Shown piece after piece: positions 50,481 to 64,000 of a stretch of DNA of 64,000 bases. Each line of letters begins with the position of its first letter. The stretch's first letter is position 1. The notes below the pieces were generated by a model, which did no database searches, was not told the origin of the DNA, and saw nothing but the letters and a program-made list of their open reading frames with translations. Where the stretch lies: the NCBI GenBank assembly GCA_023846275.1, contig JAIUJO010000070.1, positions 1,996,501 through 2,060,500 on the forward strand, read 5' to 3'. A program made the position numbers and the translations under genes. The DNA comes from Vanilla planifolia (Eukaryota > Streptophyta > Magnoliopsida > Asparagales > Orchidaceae).

Positions 50481-51989
50481 ATCTAAGAAAATTAATTAAA
50501 ATTTGAACACATATTGTAGTTACCTAAAGAAATTCTAATTTTCATAGCCTTAACAATTCTTAGGTGTTTAATATATTCTCTTTCATTGACTTTTATTTTG
50601 AGTCTACAAATGAGGTGTTAAAGATTACTGGTATATCAAATGCCTAATTCATTTTCTATTTTAAATATAAGAAATATGAAAAGTAAATGAAAATACAACT
50701 TAAATATAATTAGTAGATCATCATTCAAAAATTAAAATGGTTATAGAATTTTATCAATTTAAATATCATTTTATAATCGTTTTTAGCAAGTTTGGCAAGA
50801 CTACGATAGTAGTAATATGAAGGGATTTGTTATGTAAAGAAATAAAAATTACTGTTTTACATAAAAATCCTAACTAATAAAATCTTAGTGGAAAAGGCAT
50901 TTTACATAAAACTAAGGAACATAAATTTCTTGTCAAAATTATCAAAATATGAAATACTAAATATCGTAGCATTCCAATTGTGTAACATTTAGAAAAAAAG
51001 TGACATATCATTACAAACATATGACATAAGCAAAACTAAAATTTAAAATAATTGAGAAAAAATTAAAAATAATTAAAAACATAACATATAATATTACAAA
51101 CATATTCTTAGCACAACATCAATAAAATATAACAAGAAAACATATTTTTCCCAAAAAAAGTTAAAATTAAACTTTGTTTAGAGTAAAAATTTTAAAAGAG
51201 TAGATGTTAAAAAGTATCTAAAAATCACAAAATTTGTATATACAATTTGTAATAAAACATAGCACATTTGTATATACAAAAAAAAATGAAACTTGAAGTT
51301 TTTTCTTACAATTAATCTCCAACCTACTCACATTTACAAGTTTAGCTAAAACCCTTACTTTTATGAGCTCAACCCCAACTCAATTTTTTTACAAGATTAA
51401 ACAAAACTCTGGCTTTGGCAAATGTTGTGCTTCCCAACCTTAGAGAAAATGAAAAATACAGTAAGATAAAAAAGTTATGATAAATTTGTATAGTTTCTAA
51501 TATTTGTCAATTAATGAAACAAGGAAAAATAAACTTAAATTCAAGAAAGGAAATGAAAATTTGGAAAATTAGATGTGCAAGACAAACCTGGAAATTTTTT
51601 ACGATTTTTTGTAGGGAAGTCGTAATTGGTTTGTACAGAATTTATGGCGATAAAATATGGAGTAGTGACTTATTAAGAACTCAGCGATTGAACTTGGTCA
51701 TTTGATCATGTCAAATGAGATCTAGACTATTTGCTTTAACAACTGGATAATTGGGAGCTTCAAAAACCGAGAAGAAGACAAAAAGAAAGACAATCGTACG
51801 ATGAATTTGGACAAGAACAAAACTGTTACATGAATCTATCAATTATATCAGTTGAAAAATTAACATCTAATCAGATCATCAAAAGAAGGATTAGATCAAT
51901 TAAGATAGTAGTTTAATGGTGGAGGAGATCCATATCGTATGAGCAAAAATGCACAATTGGACGATGCTGAATGAAATCGATTTTTAATG
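50481..51989. other. A+T-rich DNA without recognised gene
   Basis: No gene was recognised. The region between 51550 and 51960 is somewhat richer in G+C and leads into the island at 51990. A 63-codon plus frame at 51514-51705 has no known features. Confidence 0.45.
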
Positions 51990-52350
51990 TAGATTGACAC
52001 AAGGCTTTAGTCCCATATTTGTAGGAAAGGAGGGGTATTTAGAATTTATAGGCACTTGTGCAGAGTTGTTATGTAGAGCCAAAATGGCATGTAGCTCCCC
52101 CTTGTGCATTTGAAAATTCAACCCTTGAGCATACATAATATATAGGTTTATAATAAAGGCAAACCCAGATGTATAAGTTTTTGTGGTATCAAACTCGATC
52201 AAATGCCTTACCCTATTCGATTCAGGACTCACCGTCAGGCTGAATGGGCTGGACATGACTTTCCTAAACCAAGGCTTGCGAGTGCTTAGCTGGTTGGGCT
52301 TGTCTGGCTTAAGAGCTTCACACATCGGCTAAAGTTGGGATGTACTGGAA
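51990..52350 (+). other. G+C-richer island with snRNA-promoter-like USE/TATA pair
   Basis: At 52009-52020 the plus strand reads AGTCCCATATTT, close to the plant snRNA upstream sequence element RTCCCACATCG. A TATA-like TTTATA lies at 52045-52050, about 24 bases after the element, which fits the shorter spacing of polymerase III snRNA promoters. The sequence downstream matches none of U1-U6, U3 or 7SL as I know them. Near the other end (about 52320-52350) the minus strand carries ATCCCAACTTTAGCC, so a TCCCA-containing word flanks the island in inverted orientation. A short non-autonomous element of about 350 bases is one explanation. The 113-codon minus frame inside it shows no conserved domain and is probably a by-product of higher G+C. 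Confidence 0.35.
52009..52050 (+). promoter_or_regulatory. USE-like and TATA-like motif pair
   Basis: AGTCCCATATTT (52009-52020) plus TTTATA (52045-52050) resembles the two-part promoter of plant small nuclear RNA genes, with mismatches to the last four bases of the USE consensus. Similar TCCCA words also occur in common plant repeats, so a functional promoter is not claimed. Confidence 0.3.
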
Positions 52351-55300
52351 ATTTTTTTTTGATGATTAAAATTTTAACAAAATTGATTTTTTATTTCAAA
52401 CAAGGTTTGGCAAACAAAATAATATGAAATTTTACATATATAAAATTTAATCAAGAAAAAGATTGTGGATTCAAAATGACATTTTCTAACCAAGGAGATG
52501 ATTAAATATAAATAGAAATTCATATGAAATGAAAGAGGCTTTAAAATCAATAAGTTAATATTCTAAAAAACTTATTAAAGCTTAATACACATGACTTCAA
52601 TCATTAGAACTTGCGGAACAATCTAAAGTGCTATTAAGACCACTAATTTACCATCTTTTAAGGACCATGACTTGTTCATTAGAAACTACACTTCATTCAC
52701 ACTAAAAAAGTTAATTGGAATAGCATGCTAAACATTTAAGGCTAGAATCATCAAACATAAAAGACAACCTAACATATAAGAAAGAAATATTATACCTAAG
52801 ATTTAATTTACTTTTATTACATAAACATGGAGATTAATGAAGGAAGAAAGATGGTAAATGGAAGCAAGAGTAGCTTATGCCTTTTGTTATTTGAGTCTAC
52901 CCGTAAACTAGAGCTTCACAATGATGATAACAAATGTTAAAATGCAAATTTAATATTTTAATTTCGTAATGACATTTTTTAGTTAACAATATGAATCCAT
53001 TAAACAAACCAACAAACATATCAATTTAACCTTCTCTCATTAATACAAATGAAACTTTGTTGCTATATAAATACTCTCCACAAACTTTTAAACCATCTTA
53101 CCCAAAAGTGAAAGTGACATTTCTTGGAGAAAAGGAAAGCCCAGCCAACAAAGGTAAAAGGCCTCTTCCATCTCAACCATGGGCTTTATTTAACATGATT
53201 TCATGGTGCGGACCAATATTACATGTCAACACTGTTTATTTACTTTTAATGGACTTATGTTCAAATATTCCAATTGTTTAAATACGTTCACAATTATCTT
53301 TTTATGTTAGAAATTAGTCCTCACTTTCTTATGAGAATATTTTTTAAATATATTTTGCACAAGGTCTTTACCATTTTAAGTGTATCATTTTCTTAATGAT
53401 TTTTTTAATGTTTTGAAATGTTTAATTTTACTTGCAATGAGAATTTTGTTTAGCATGTATTATCAAGAAACATTTTCCAAGTATTTATTATAAATAATAT
53501 TTTATATTAATGACATCTCTTTTTCGTTTGACATAAAATTTTTAAGCTTATCATTAAAAACTATAAGCTAAAATTAAATATTTTAATAACTTTTTCTTTT
53601 CTTGTAATAACTTCTTTATGATACTCCTAATAACTATAAAAATCATTCAAAATAAGGATTTTTGTATATGTTCTATGCGTATATACAAAAAAATTAGTAT
53701 TTAACATGTTATTGATATAGTTCTAAGGTTCTTGGATTTTTCATTATCTAAATAACTTTATATATGTTTGGTTTCCTTATTATTTTTATTTGCACTAACA
53801 AATTTTTTCTTATGACCATTCTATATTACTTTTAAATAATTGTTTTATTCCTTTAATATTTAATAGTTTTTCATATGTATCACATAATATCCATGGCATT
53901 GGCCACCTATCCCTCATGACTCAAGTTTAAGTTTAGTTGATAACAATATTAGTAAAGTAACCAACTAAAAAGTTTGACAAGTCGATTATAATACATTAAT
54001 GCTATGTAACTTATAGACAACACTTAAGTGAATTCGAGATTAATTTAATAAGCTTAAAATGAAGTCCAATTGTACCTCAAATCAAGTTAATTCAATATCA
54101 TATTTGAAGCAATAACTGAGCACAAAATGACTACTCAACAAAAGATCATGATCATTCATGATACTAAGACAGACTTTCAATTGGCAAAAGAAATGCAAAA
54201 TGAAGTTAGAAAGAAGGGTTTAGGCTTGAAAGAAAGAAAGATCCTTCGCAATGTCAAAAAATTGAGAACAATTTCGGGAAAACTTAATGTGTGGATATTT
54301 GCCAAAATTCATCTTATATGATTCAATTGTGTGCACCATGTTTTTAAAAGTTTGTTAAAGACATCATTTGAATGTTTTCACACTTCACTAATAAAATAAT
54401 TTTACAATGTTTTCAAAATCCAACTAGTCCAATGGCAGCGGACATGTACTATAGAAAATTTATTACACACACACACACACAAAGATGTAAGGAACCTCGA
54501 GTATTTGATAAGCAAGCATAAATCCAGGGTGCATCTAACATATGTCCATGAACGTCGTCTAGAATAAAGAAACATTTTTTCAAATAATTCTACAAACCTA
54601 CACAGCAAAACAATTGATAGTACGTTGTTATACATGTGCGGAAAGTCAGGATAAATGCACATAAATAAGACAAAGCATAATGACACAATTCCTAACATAA
54701 AGTATACCTAGCGCACTAGAAATTATTAATCACTTTTAAATATGATTGTTTAGGTAACAATAAATGTGCATGGCTAGTAGATGTTCTTAAGTTATTTGTA
54801 AGCCTATCCATGAAAGTTTAATGTTAAATTTACAATTGGAAGGGATTAAATTTATTCTAAGAAGCAAAACTATTCTAATGCTTTCATAACTATAGTTGAA
54901 TAAAACATTTTCTTCATTCTACATAAAATTTCTTAATCCAATCAAATACTACCATTCCTTCAATTAAGTTAATTTTATGACATTTAACTATTTCAAAACC
55001 CTTGCCAACATTAATTGCTTACAACTACTTACTAGAGGTTTTGTTGAAGAAGTAAAGTACATTGTTGTACGTAATTTCCTCATCAACCTCTTGCATCAAC
55101 AAAGTTTGTGAGAATGTTTTGTTTTATTTTTCATATGTTATACATATGACCCACATTTTATAGAATCTTATGTAGTATGCTTAAAACTTGTTTTTTAGAG
55201 TTATAACTTTGTTGGGTTTTAGTTACAAAAGCAGCCATTTTTGTAAAGGATGAGTCTAACCCACAAAGTCTCAAGATAGTTGGATTACACATTGTAACAA

Positions 55301-55849
55301 GCCAACTTAGATTATGTTCAAACATGCAAAAAATACAAGGAGTTGTGCACTGGCACAAGGAGAAACACACTCAAGGTGAGGTCGTGTGTTTACCTTTTGA
55401 AAATAACATGTCATGCCTTCTCAACTTGCTATGCAATGGTTCACTTTGGTAGAAAGTAAACTAACATTCTCTTGGTATTTTTTCGTTTCTACCAATATTT
55501 TTTTCTTGTTTTCACTTACCAAGAATCTGATTTCTATTGCCACTACAAGTTAGATTTTTTGGGACGAATAAATATTAACATAAATAATCTTCTAACTTTG
55601 CAAACATATAATGTAAGATCTTTAGATCACAGCACACAAATTTTTTTTGAGTGCAATAGTTTTTAGGGACAATCAAAGCAAATAGTCTTGGTAAGATACT
55701 TGTTATGGTCATCAGTTAATATTTTTGATGTCCAAAAACCAATCAATGATCTGTTGACACATTTGGGTTATCAATTATCGATTCTTTTTTATGTAAAGCT
55801 AAGATATTGCCTGAAATTATATTATAGTCTCAACTTTAATGAAAGAAGG
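52351..55849. other. A+T-rich DNA without recognised gene
   Basis: No gene was recognised. Plus frames at 53057-53281 (74 codons) and 54127-54321 (64 codons, Lys-rich) have ordinary composition but no known motif. The 98-codon minus frame at 54402-54698 runs through the AC microsatellite, which produces its CVCVC run, and is not considered a gene. Confidence 0.45.
54465..54481 (+). repeat. (AC)n microsatellite
   Basis: Eight AC units plus one A, uninterrupted. Confidence 0.95.
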
Positions 55850-56500
55850 TGAAAAGGATCCAAACAATGGTGCGATTTTGTCGATGCCTTTGTTTGTTAC
55901 CCAACACTGACCATATCAAAGTTAATAGCATACATTGACCATATTTTTTGAAATAGATCAATGAACATGTCTTTAAGGTCTAATTTAGATCATGAGCTCA
56001 TATGACCAACAAATGGCCCAAGATCTACAACATTCTGCTTACTCATGGGGACCAACTTAAAAGTAGCAAACTTTGTATGACCCCCAAACAAAACTAGATC
56101 TACTAATGCTATTCTTAGTTACCATCACACTTTGTTATGCACTCAACTAGATCTGATCCATGAGAATATTGACATCACATTGACCTGCTTGGTTCATCAT
56201 TGTCACATCAACTCAAATTTGACCAAGACATCATCGACAAAGCAACAATCCGTTAACTAGTTCCACAACACATGTACTTGGATTTTACCTGCAACATATT
56301 TGATGGCATGCCAATTCACTTATTTAATCCACAAAACACCAACACAAATTGATTTCAATGACCCATCTAAACCTGGCTAATAAAAAAATGGATATACAAT
56401 TTTCTACGATAATAGTTTCACCACTGTTTGGATCATGGAAACCTTGGAACAAAATAATAACTTTCTAGAAACCTATTTTCCAATACCTTTCACAAAAGCT
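55850..56500. other. G+C-intermediate patch, unknown origin
   Basis: This patch is C-rich on the plus strand with words such as 'acatgtacttggattttacctgc' near 56270 and lacks the long A/T runs of its flanks. In one plus frame stops become sparse from about 56110 to 56370. The translation suggests no family I know. It may be an eroded gene or transposon fragment. Confidence 0.3.
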
Positions 56501-59500
56501 TTGGTAATTACCTTATAGAAAGTATATTTTTTGAAACTAAAAAGGTAGATATTCAAAACGATTTTCGATATGAGCTAATCGCATAAATTTTACATTTAAA
56601 TTTCTTTGTTTTTCTAGATATGCTTTTTATAAAATGGGAGGCATAAAGAGATGATCCTTACATGTGCCAAATTGTAGTTTTTCGATTATGCCTTGTTGAG
56701 GTCTAGGTTTAATTACAATGAGAACTCCAACTTGCTGAATCATCTAGGCTTCAATATTAGGAGGAAGTGTGCGAAGATTAAGCGATGGGATAGTGTACAC
56801 GTTCACATATAACTCTACTATTTTGCAATCTTTTGGATGTTGCATAATGGTTCCATTTCATTTTGACTTTTCTTTTACATCATTGATTCACTTTTGTTAT
56901 GTTTGCTCCTTTTCACTTTGACACTTAATGTTTTCTTAGATTTCTACTACTATTTATTGTCACCTTCTTTGAAATTCTCAATTCAACTTTTTGTTTTCTT
57001 TGAATCATCTTTATGTACATGTTAATTCATTACTCCATCTTTATTATATTGCTCATTAATGTTTCTACAGGCTTTTAATCTACAACAATGTGACATTTAT
57101 ATTTTTCTTTCCATATATCAAAATTGGTTTTGTAAAACCACTTTCCAAATACCCTTTCTTTGCGCCACGGAATTGGTAATTGGCTTAGCATAAGAAATGA
57201 ACCCTACATTGTTCTAGGTTCCTTCTTGACTAAAGTTTCCTTGGATAGCATTCCCATGTGTGTTTCCTTTCACGGTTTCTCATGCTCATCATCTCATCTT
57301 CTTTATTCTTAATATTTGTAGGCTAATCTTTAAAATGCTTATTACAGATTGTACCACTAGTTAAGCATCTAATCTTGTTATAAAACTTTGTTATACTAGT
57401 GTTTGTAATGTTAATAGCAAAGCAATGCTAAACTAAACATTCTTTTTAATTTTCTCTTATTAGCACCTAATCTCAATAAAGTAATAAAGCTCAAACAAGG
57501 GAGTTTTTTTCCTTTTTCCTAAAAGGCACAATTTATACACATGATATCATGTAGAACATGTCACATAGAACACTCACACATCAACCATGTACAAGTGACC
57601 CTTTAAGATCAATTAACTAAAATACAAACTTTCAAAAACAAGCTAGAAAAATATTGTGTTTGTATAATAGAACACGAAAAAGCTAAAAATAAGCCCACAT
57701 TTTCAAACTTAATATTGTCACCCAGTCTAACCAAATACCTCTTAAAATCAACTTGTGTCAATACTAAGATAATGATGGTAACAAACACATAAAGTCTATA
57801 AAATGTGACATTCTCATCTTTGAAGGTATCATAAACGTTAAAAATTACATTGAATCAAAAGTTTCCTTGGACCATTACTTTTAATGGTTTAAACTTAATC
57901 ATAAACAAAGCCATTTTTTGGACAAATAAAACTTGGGAAACAAATAACTATCTATAAAAATCATAGAAACTTATTTTTAACAAAGGGATCACCACTCATC
58001 AAAAAAATATATTCCTCTCTTAAAAAAATCACTTACTTGACCAATGACATGCCCAAAAAATGGAGGAAAGTTTGTTATTGAGTGCATTACTCATTTTGAT
58101 CAGTACATTTGTGCTTTGGTATTAATGTAGACCCTTTGGTCTAGCCTTCTAGATTTTGAGTTGGGTTTATTGATATATTTAAAGAGAGCTTTTCTTGCAA
58201 AATATTAACACCTTAGAAGATTCCTATAGGAATTCCAGTAACTATGAAACCTAGAAATATTTATCAAGCTAAAACTGTTGAAGCATCAACCAAGTTAAAC
58301 TTTAAGCTGATTAATACCAGGTGCTCGACAAGTAGTGTACCAAAACATACCACTCCATGCTCTTCATATCCTCAAACTTGCAATGAATCCCAACCAACTG
58401 ATCAATCAATCACCCAAGTAATGACAAGAAGCTTTATGGAGGAAGACTATTATGGGGAATTGAACCAATGAAAAAATTAGAAATGAAAGAATATGCTTCA
58501 TAATCTTATATAACCAATGAATACTACAATAAGAATTAAGAGAACAACACTGATGACACCAGGCCTTTATAGTCATGAGATGCACCTTCCCCTAACCAAA
58601 GTGAAGTAATGATTGAAGACATACCTCCATTTTTCAAATCTTTGTCAAGCATAGAGGAAAGGTTTATAAATATATAATAGAAGTGGCAATAAAATCAATG
58701 TCATTTCTATAAATGGCATATCATACCTCACTCAATGGATCATTTATCACCTAAACCAATACATTATTTTTTATTAACAAAATATTCTTGTGTGTCAAGA
58801 AAAAAATGAGTTATAGTAGATAAATTTGGCCAATAATTTCGAATATATTTTATGTGATATTGTTCCTATGTTAGTATGAAATATCATCTTATTATGACAT
58901 TGGTGATATAACCATTATGTCTTTATTGCTAGAAAAACCAATAGCTACACATTTATACATCATGGTTGAAAATTTTGACATACACCCATCAACACCTAAA
59001 GACCATGTCCAAACTATCAAAAACCACCAAAAATGCTAAATAAGAAAATCCTATCTATGTCTCATGGTAATGTAGATAAAGAATTTATTGATAGAACTTT
59101 CGTTTGTGCTCTAGTAGTACCTTATATAGCAATACCTATGATTATAGAATCCATTTTATTTAGCTGTCTAAAAATTTTTACAAATGATCCCCAAACTTTA
59201 CAACCTCTTCATGAAATTCAATAAAATGTAGATCTCATACTAAGTACTAGTTTACAAAATTTGTCACATTACAGGATGAATCCTTTTAAATATCAAGACC
59301 TTAATTGATAAGAGCAAGGACGATTAGACCAAGGGTTCATTTGAGAAAGCAATAATCCATGTGTTGTTCCTATCCCTCATGCCCTAAAAAGGAATGCCTA
59401 ATGGAGAATTTGCTTCCAAAATAAGGAAATTAACAAAATGAAGCATAATATAATTCCTTATCCCTTGCATGGATGAACTTTGGGACCAAACTAAAGGATC

Positions 59501-59549
59501 CACTATTTTATCAAAACATTATTAAAAAAGGCCAAAGGCACAAAGATAG
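56501..59549. other. A+T-rich DNA without recognised gene
   Basis: No gene was recognised. The plus frame at 58244-58471 (75 codons, Ser/Thr/Pro-rich, starting MKPRNIYQAK) and the one at 59033-59224 (63 codons) show no conserved motif. The minus strand at 57250-57080 has a few nearly open codons with balanced composition, again unidentified. Confidence 0.45.
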
Positions 59550-62500
59550 AATTTTTGGAGTAATTTTTTTTCCCTGTTAAACCATTTTTACACTTTTTAT
59601 GCAATTACAATTACATTTTAGATGTTGAACTAATTTATTTTGTTATAATTCTTATTTCTAGGTACTTCAACATTCTAATTGTACAAATATTTTTTGCAGA
59701 TTTGTCGTGCAAAAAATTTTTAACCCTACAAATTTTCTATTTCCTTGATGACATTTTAAGCTTTTAATCTTCAATTTTTAACTTAAACTATGAAGTTTTG
59801 TTTACAATTACTCTTAAAAAAGATTTGTTATTAATGTAATATATAAAACTTTTGAGAATTTTAATTATTCCATTACACTAACCAAAAATTTCTTCTACTT
59901 TTACATTTTTTATTCTTACCACTAAAATTCTTCCTAGTTAATTATTGTTAAAATGAAAAACAATATTTTTCATACCTAAATTGTTTTTCAAAAAAAAAAC
60001 TTATAAAATATCTATATTAACAATAAAACACTTTTCAAATACTTAAGCTTGAATATTTAGCTCATTTATTTAGAAAATTAGTTTAGACATGGTTTTCTTA
60101 ATGAATAAAAAATTTCAATTACTTATTCACATGAATAATGCAATATCTTTTTTGTTATTTATACAATTTTTATTTACATTAAAATGTTATAATTTGTTAT
60201 CGGTATTTTAATTTTTATCTTTTTATTGTTTATGCTTTACATTTGAATCATATAACTTCTGTGCTCTCAATTGTGAATATTGTTATTGTCAATACATTTT
60301 TGTAGTTGCAATATTTTATCTTTTACAATAAGTTCTTTCGAAATTACTTTTTTTAAAGAATTAGCCATTTTGACAAAGCTAGTATTAAAATTTAACATTT
60401 TTTTGGTTAAGATATTTACTTCTGTTTTATAACTTGATAGATTAGAAAGTTGCATGCAATATTAAAATTTTAAATTTTTTTCAATTCCAAAACTCTACAA
60501 AGCCCTCGTCAAACTGGACGGAGCATAATATTCCTATCTTGAGTAGTATATGCAATGATATTGCAAAAAATGGACTTTAGAGAAGGAGAGATCATACTTT
60601 ATAAAATATTTTTTCTTTTACAACGATATTTTAAAAATTTAATTTTTTTTAAAACTTATGTCATTTTTAGAATACTAGTTTTAAAATGTTACATTTTTGT
60701 CAAGGTATTTACCATTCTTTTATAGAGATTTTAAATTTTCTTTAAATAATAGGAAACTATATATAGTATAAAAGATCTAAAGTTTTCTTAAAGTAAAATT
60801 TATTTTCACTCAAATTTACATAATTCTTTTCTTTTTCAAAAGTATTTGTCAAGTTAGCACAGCAAAGGTTTTTATCAATATATTTCATTTTTATTGCATT
60901 TATATTTATAATTTTTTTCACCCTTTTTCAAAAACATAATTTCTACTCTTGTACTTTTATCAAGTGCAAAATATTGATATTTGAGTGTTAAGCAATTTAT
61001 TAGGTGTATTAAGTGTCATTCTTTTTAACAAGGCTTAGTTGAATAAATATTTTTATATTGCATATGATTTTAGTTTTTACATTTTTTCCATCGTTTCTCA
61101 CAAAAGTGATATTTAGCAATGTTGCATTACTAAAAAAATAATATTTTGTCAACAAACAATTTTCATATCATAATATTTATTGTAAGTAAAAATTTTTTAT
61201 ATTATTTTACTCATTTACCATATTTACTAAAATGTTTTTAAATTTGTTTTACATATGGATCTACATTTCAAATAATTAATTATTTTTATAGTTTACTATT
61301 AATTATACTCTTTTGTAATTTATTTATTTGTAGAGAAACTTTTTATGAAACTGTAACACTCAATTCTATTAACTAATTGAAATATTTTGTTATATGATTA
61401 CGTTTTTTATTTGTTATATGTTTTTATATTCATTAAAAAACAAGTTCTACATTTTTTTAATGGCAAGGTATTCAATTGATAATTGTGCACAAAGTTATGA
61501 AAATATAAATTTGTTGCTATCCTTTGTGTAAGTACTAATTTTTTATGCTTATATGTTACTGGCGTAATTTCAAACTAATGCATAATTTGTATAATAATGA
61601 TTATTTCAAAGTATTTTATTACTTTGCCTTATTCATACCGATTTTGCATACAAATATTTTTTATTACCGTGTTATAACATTAATTTTTTTAACATTCTTC
61701 TAATCTATAATATTTTAAGTTTTTGTTTTATTACACCATTATACAAGTACTATTTAGATCTTTATGTTGGCAAAATTTCTTCTAAAAAGTAGGATTCTAT
61801 TTTACTATTTAGTTATCTTTTATTATGATTTTTTCTCTTGTTCTTATTATGATTTTATTATGCTTTAAATGACCATTTTTTAAAAATGTTTGATATGTGA
61901 TTTTTACATTTAGTTTTGTTCATCATAGTGCACTACTTTTATTACTTTATCATTTATAATAAAAGTTTTTTAAATATTTTATTTTGCCTAAATAATTTTA
62001 TGGGTTAATATTTGCACAAATAATTTCAAATTATAAATAAAATAAATTAGGTCAAAGTAAAATTTTAAATTTTCTAACTAATAACCTATATTACTTTTTT
62101 TGACATTGTTTCAATATTGTAAAAGCCTTTATATAATATAATTTTTTTTTAAATTTAAATTATCTTTCTAATTTAATTTCCTTTGTTTTTTTGCATTATA
62201 TTAATTCAATTAAAATAGTTTTTTTCCAATATTTTTCTATAAAAAAAAAATGAAATATTTTAGACAGCTAAATATTTATTTATAATTGGTGAAAAAACTC
62301 TTTTAGTCATAAAACAAGAAAATTGAAATTTGTATAAACTTTATATATAAATATAAATATACAAAACACTTCCATTATTTAAAAATATTAAATATTTAAT
62401 TTATTACACTACTATTCAAAAGTAACTTTCCAAGAAATGCTATAATATGTTATTCTGGGAGAATAATCCATTAAAGAAATAAAATGAATCTTGTACGTAA

Positions 62501-64000
62501 AATTTTAAGTTAATTTTAATTACGAAACAAAAAATATTTTTCTTTCAAAAAAATAGAAATATAAAAATGTAATAATGATACTATAAAATTTTGAAAATAA
62601 AAAAAAATCACAAAAGCTATTAAGCATTTAAATTGTTAAAAATAAATTATATAAATAGTAAACTGTCTTGCAATTCCAAAAATTATAAGAATGCCTTGAA
62701 AATAGTATTTTAATGATGAAAAGGAATAATGTAAATTATTCTTCTATTTAATTGAAATATAAAAATATACACAATAAAACATAAGATAATATATATTAAA
62801 GAATATTTTAATTATAAAAAATTTCAAAATATGCCAAAAGGAAAATCATAAAAAAATTAAATTAATTGATGATGAATTGTTAAAAATATCAAATACTAAA
62901 TAGTTTGAAATATTGAAAAGAGAATGTATCAATAAAGCATTTGTCATACTAACAAAATTATGAAAAATATTTTGTATCAAATAATGAAGTGAGAATGATA
63001 TTTTAAATTGATGACTATAAAGCATTTATCTCTAAGTTCACTACTATTAAAGATCCAATTTAAGAAGCAAAAATTAATCCTTAACAAATAAAAATAATGC
63101 AAAGCAAAAAAAAAAACTCTAAAATTCAGTTGCACTATGATTGATGAAAGTAATCTCAGATGTGCATAAGCCTTCACCACATCCATCTTAAGAATGATTA
63201 AAATTTTAGGTTTGCTGAACATATCGATATGATACATTTCTACTCTATTAGAATATTTGTTATCCACATTTTGACTAACGTTTCAAATTTACTATTAAAT
63301 ATATTTTTACATTTTTTTCTACATATATTTGTATATGAGTTATGCACATTATTTTTAAAGATTTAGTTATTCTTTTATCATAATTATTTTTTATATATTT
63401 TTAATTCTTTAAATTTTTTTTAAATTAATAAGATGTTTTCCCTTTCATTAGTGATGAATAACATTAATGTATTTTATAATTCTACATATTTTATCTTTTT
63501 TTTAATTTTATTTTAAAGTTTTGTTAAGTTAACATAACTTTTTAAAAAACTGTAGTTTCTTATGTGAGCATTACTCATTCGTGATATTTGCATTAATAAA
63601 ATGTCTTCAATTATAATAAAGTTTTTGTGCATTACATATTTTGTATAAAAAGATTTACATGTTATTAAAATAGTTATGAATATTTGTTATTTTCTTTGTA
63701 ATCACTTTAAACATTTTTTATCAACTATGATACTTTAATTTTCAATGAATTGCTTTTACATAATTATGAATATTTTAGGAAAAAATTTAAATTTGATATT
63801 TGTGAGTGCTTTAACCATTTTAGTATTTTGTGGTTCGTTATTTGTATTCCATAATATCGTTTCATTCTATTATTTTGAAGCTTTTGCTGATATATCATAC
63901 ATTTGCAAATGTATTAAATGAATGATTGCATTAATATGTTATGTAACTCATTTTTTAATATTATGAAACTTTCACAGAGACATATTTTATTTTTTATGTT
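59550..64000. repeat. Strand-skewed A+T tract: T-rich, A-rich, T-rich
   Basis: The plus strand is T-rich at about 59560-62230, A-rich at 62230-63130 and T-rich again from about 63290 to the window end. A mixed segment at 63130-63290 closes the A-rich block, as in the 33850-42850 tract. No gene is visible; the 96-codon minus frame at 62977-63267 covers the mixed segment but has no recognisable feature. The tract runs off the right edge. Confidence 0.45.

Noticed and set aside
51984..52325. 113-codon minus-strand open frame as a protein gene
   Set aside because: It is the longest frame but lies in a short G+C-richer island with promoter-like words on the other strand. It shows no domain, signal peptide or repeat pattern, and stops are rarer there simply because A+T is lower.
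54402..54698. 98-codon minus-strand open frame as a gene
   Set aside because: It runs through an AC microsatellite that creates a CVCVC run, and the rest is Leu/Cys-rich without a known motif.
62977..63267. 96-codon minus-strand open frame as a gene
   Set aside because: It is hydrophobic and Ile/Phe/Asn-rich, as expected by chance in A+T-rich DNA, and has no family match.
1..64000. CRISPR array or bacterial operon
   Set aside because: There are no regularly spaced identical repeats, no ribosome-binding patterns and no long open frames. The retroelement relics indicate a plant genome.

Overview
This window looks like gene-poor nuclear DNA from a land plant that has accumulated decayed transposable elements. 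By eye it is about three quarters A+T on both strands. No open reading frame exceeds 113 codons, and no intact protein gene, tRNA, rRNA or CRISPR array was recognised. The only recognisable coding sequence is broken LTR-retrotransposon sequence of the plant Ty1/copia and Ty3/gypsy types, so a plant source is inferred. Such extreme A+T with so many dead elements recalls reports on endoparasitic plants such as Rafflesiaceae, but that is only a guess at the lineage.

Layout. 1-2120: a long A+T repeat, then a polypurine-tract-like site and the end of a copia pol (RNase H) reading frame on the minus strand. 2430-5560: a second copy of the repeat; a third lies at 47390-50480, and all three have the same orientation. 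5561-12340: featureless A+T-rich DNA. 12340-14400, 33850-42850 and 59550-64000: extremely A+T-rich tracts in which A-rich and T-rich blocks alternate along the + strand, which suggests inverted copies of a skewed repeat. 16100-18760: a slightly G+C-richer island with a weak copia reverse-transcriptase relic. 26166-27350: a tandem duplication of about 595 bp. 28020-29960: the clearest relic, a minus-strand copia gag, protease and integrase. 30408-31340: a possible LTR. 43566-44860: a plus-strand gypsy gag and protease relic. 51990-52350: a small G+C-richer island carrying a motif pair like a plant snRNA promoter (USE plus TATA) and a partly inverted copy of the motif at its far end.

How the parts relate. 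Nothing here works as an operon or pathway. The window records successive retrotransposon insertions, local tandem duplications and heavy mutation. In the gypsy and copia relics the key residues are often lost through changes equivalent to G-to-A on the coding strand (Cys to Tyr, Trp to stop, catalytic Asp to Asn). That is the expected trace of deamination at methylated cytosines and could also explain the high A+T. No previously undescribed system with real coding evidence was found. The most unusual structures are the alternating A/T-skewed blocks, the three-copy 3 kb repeat and the USE/TATA island.
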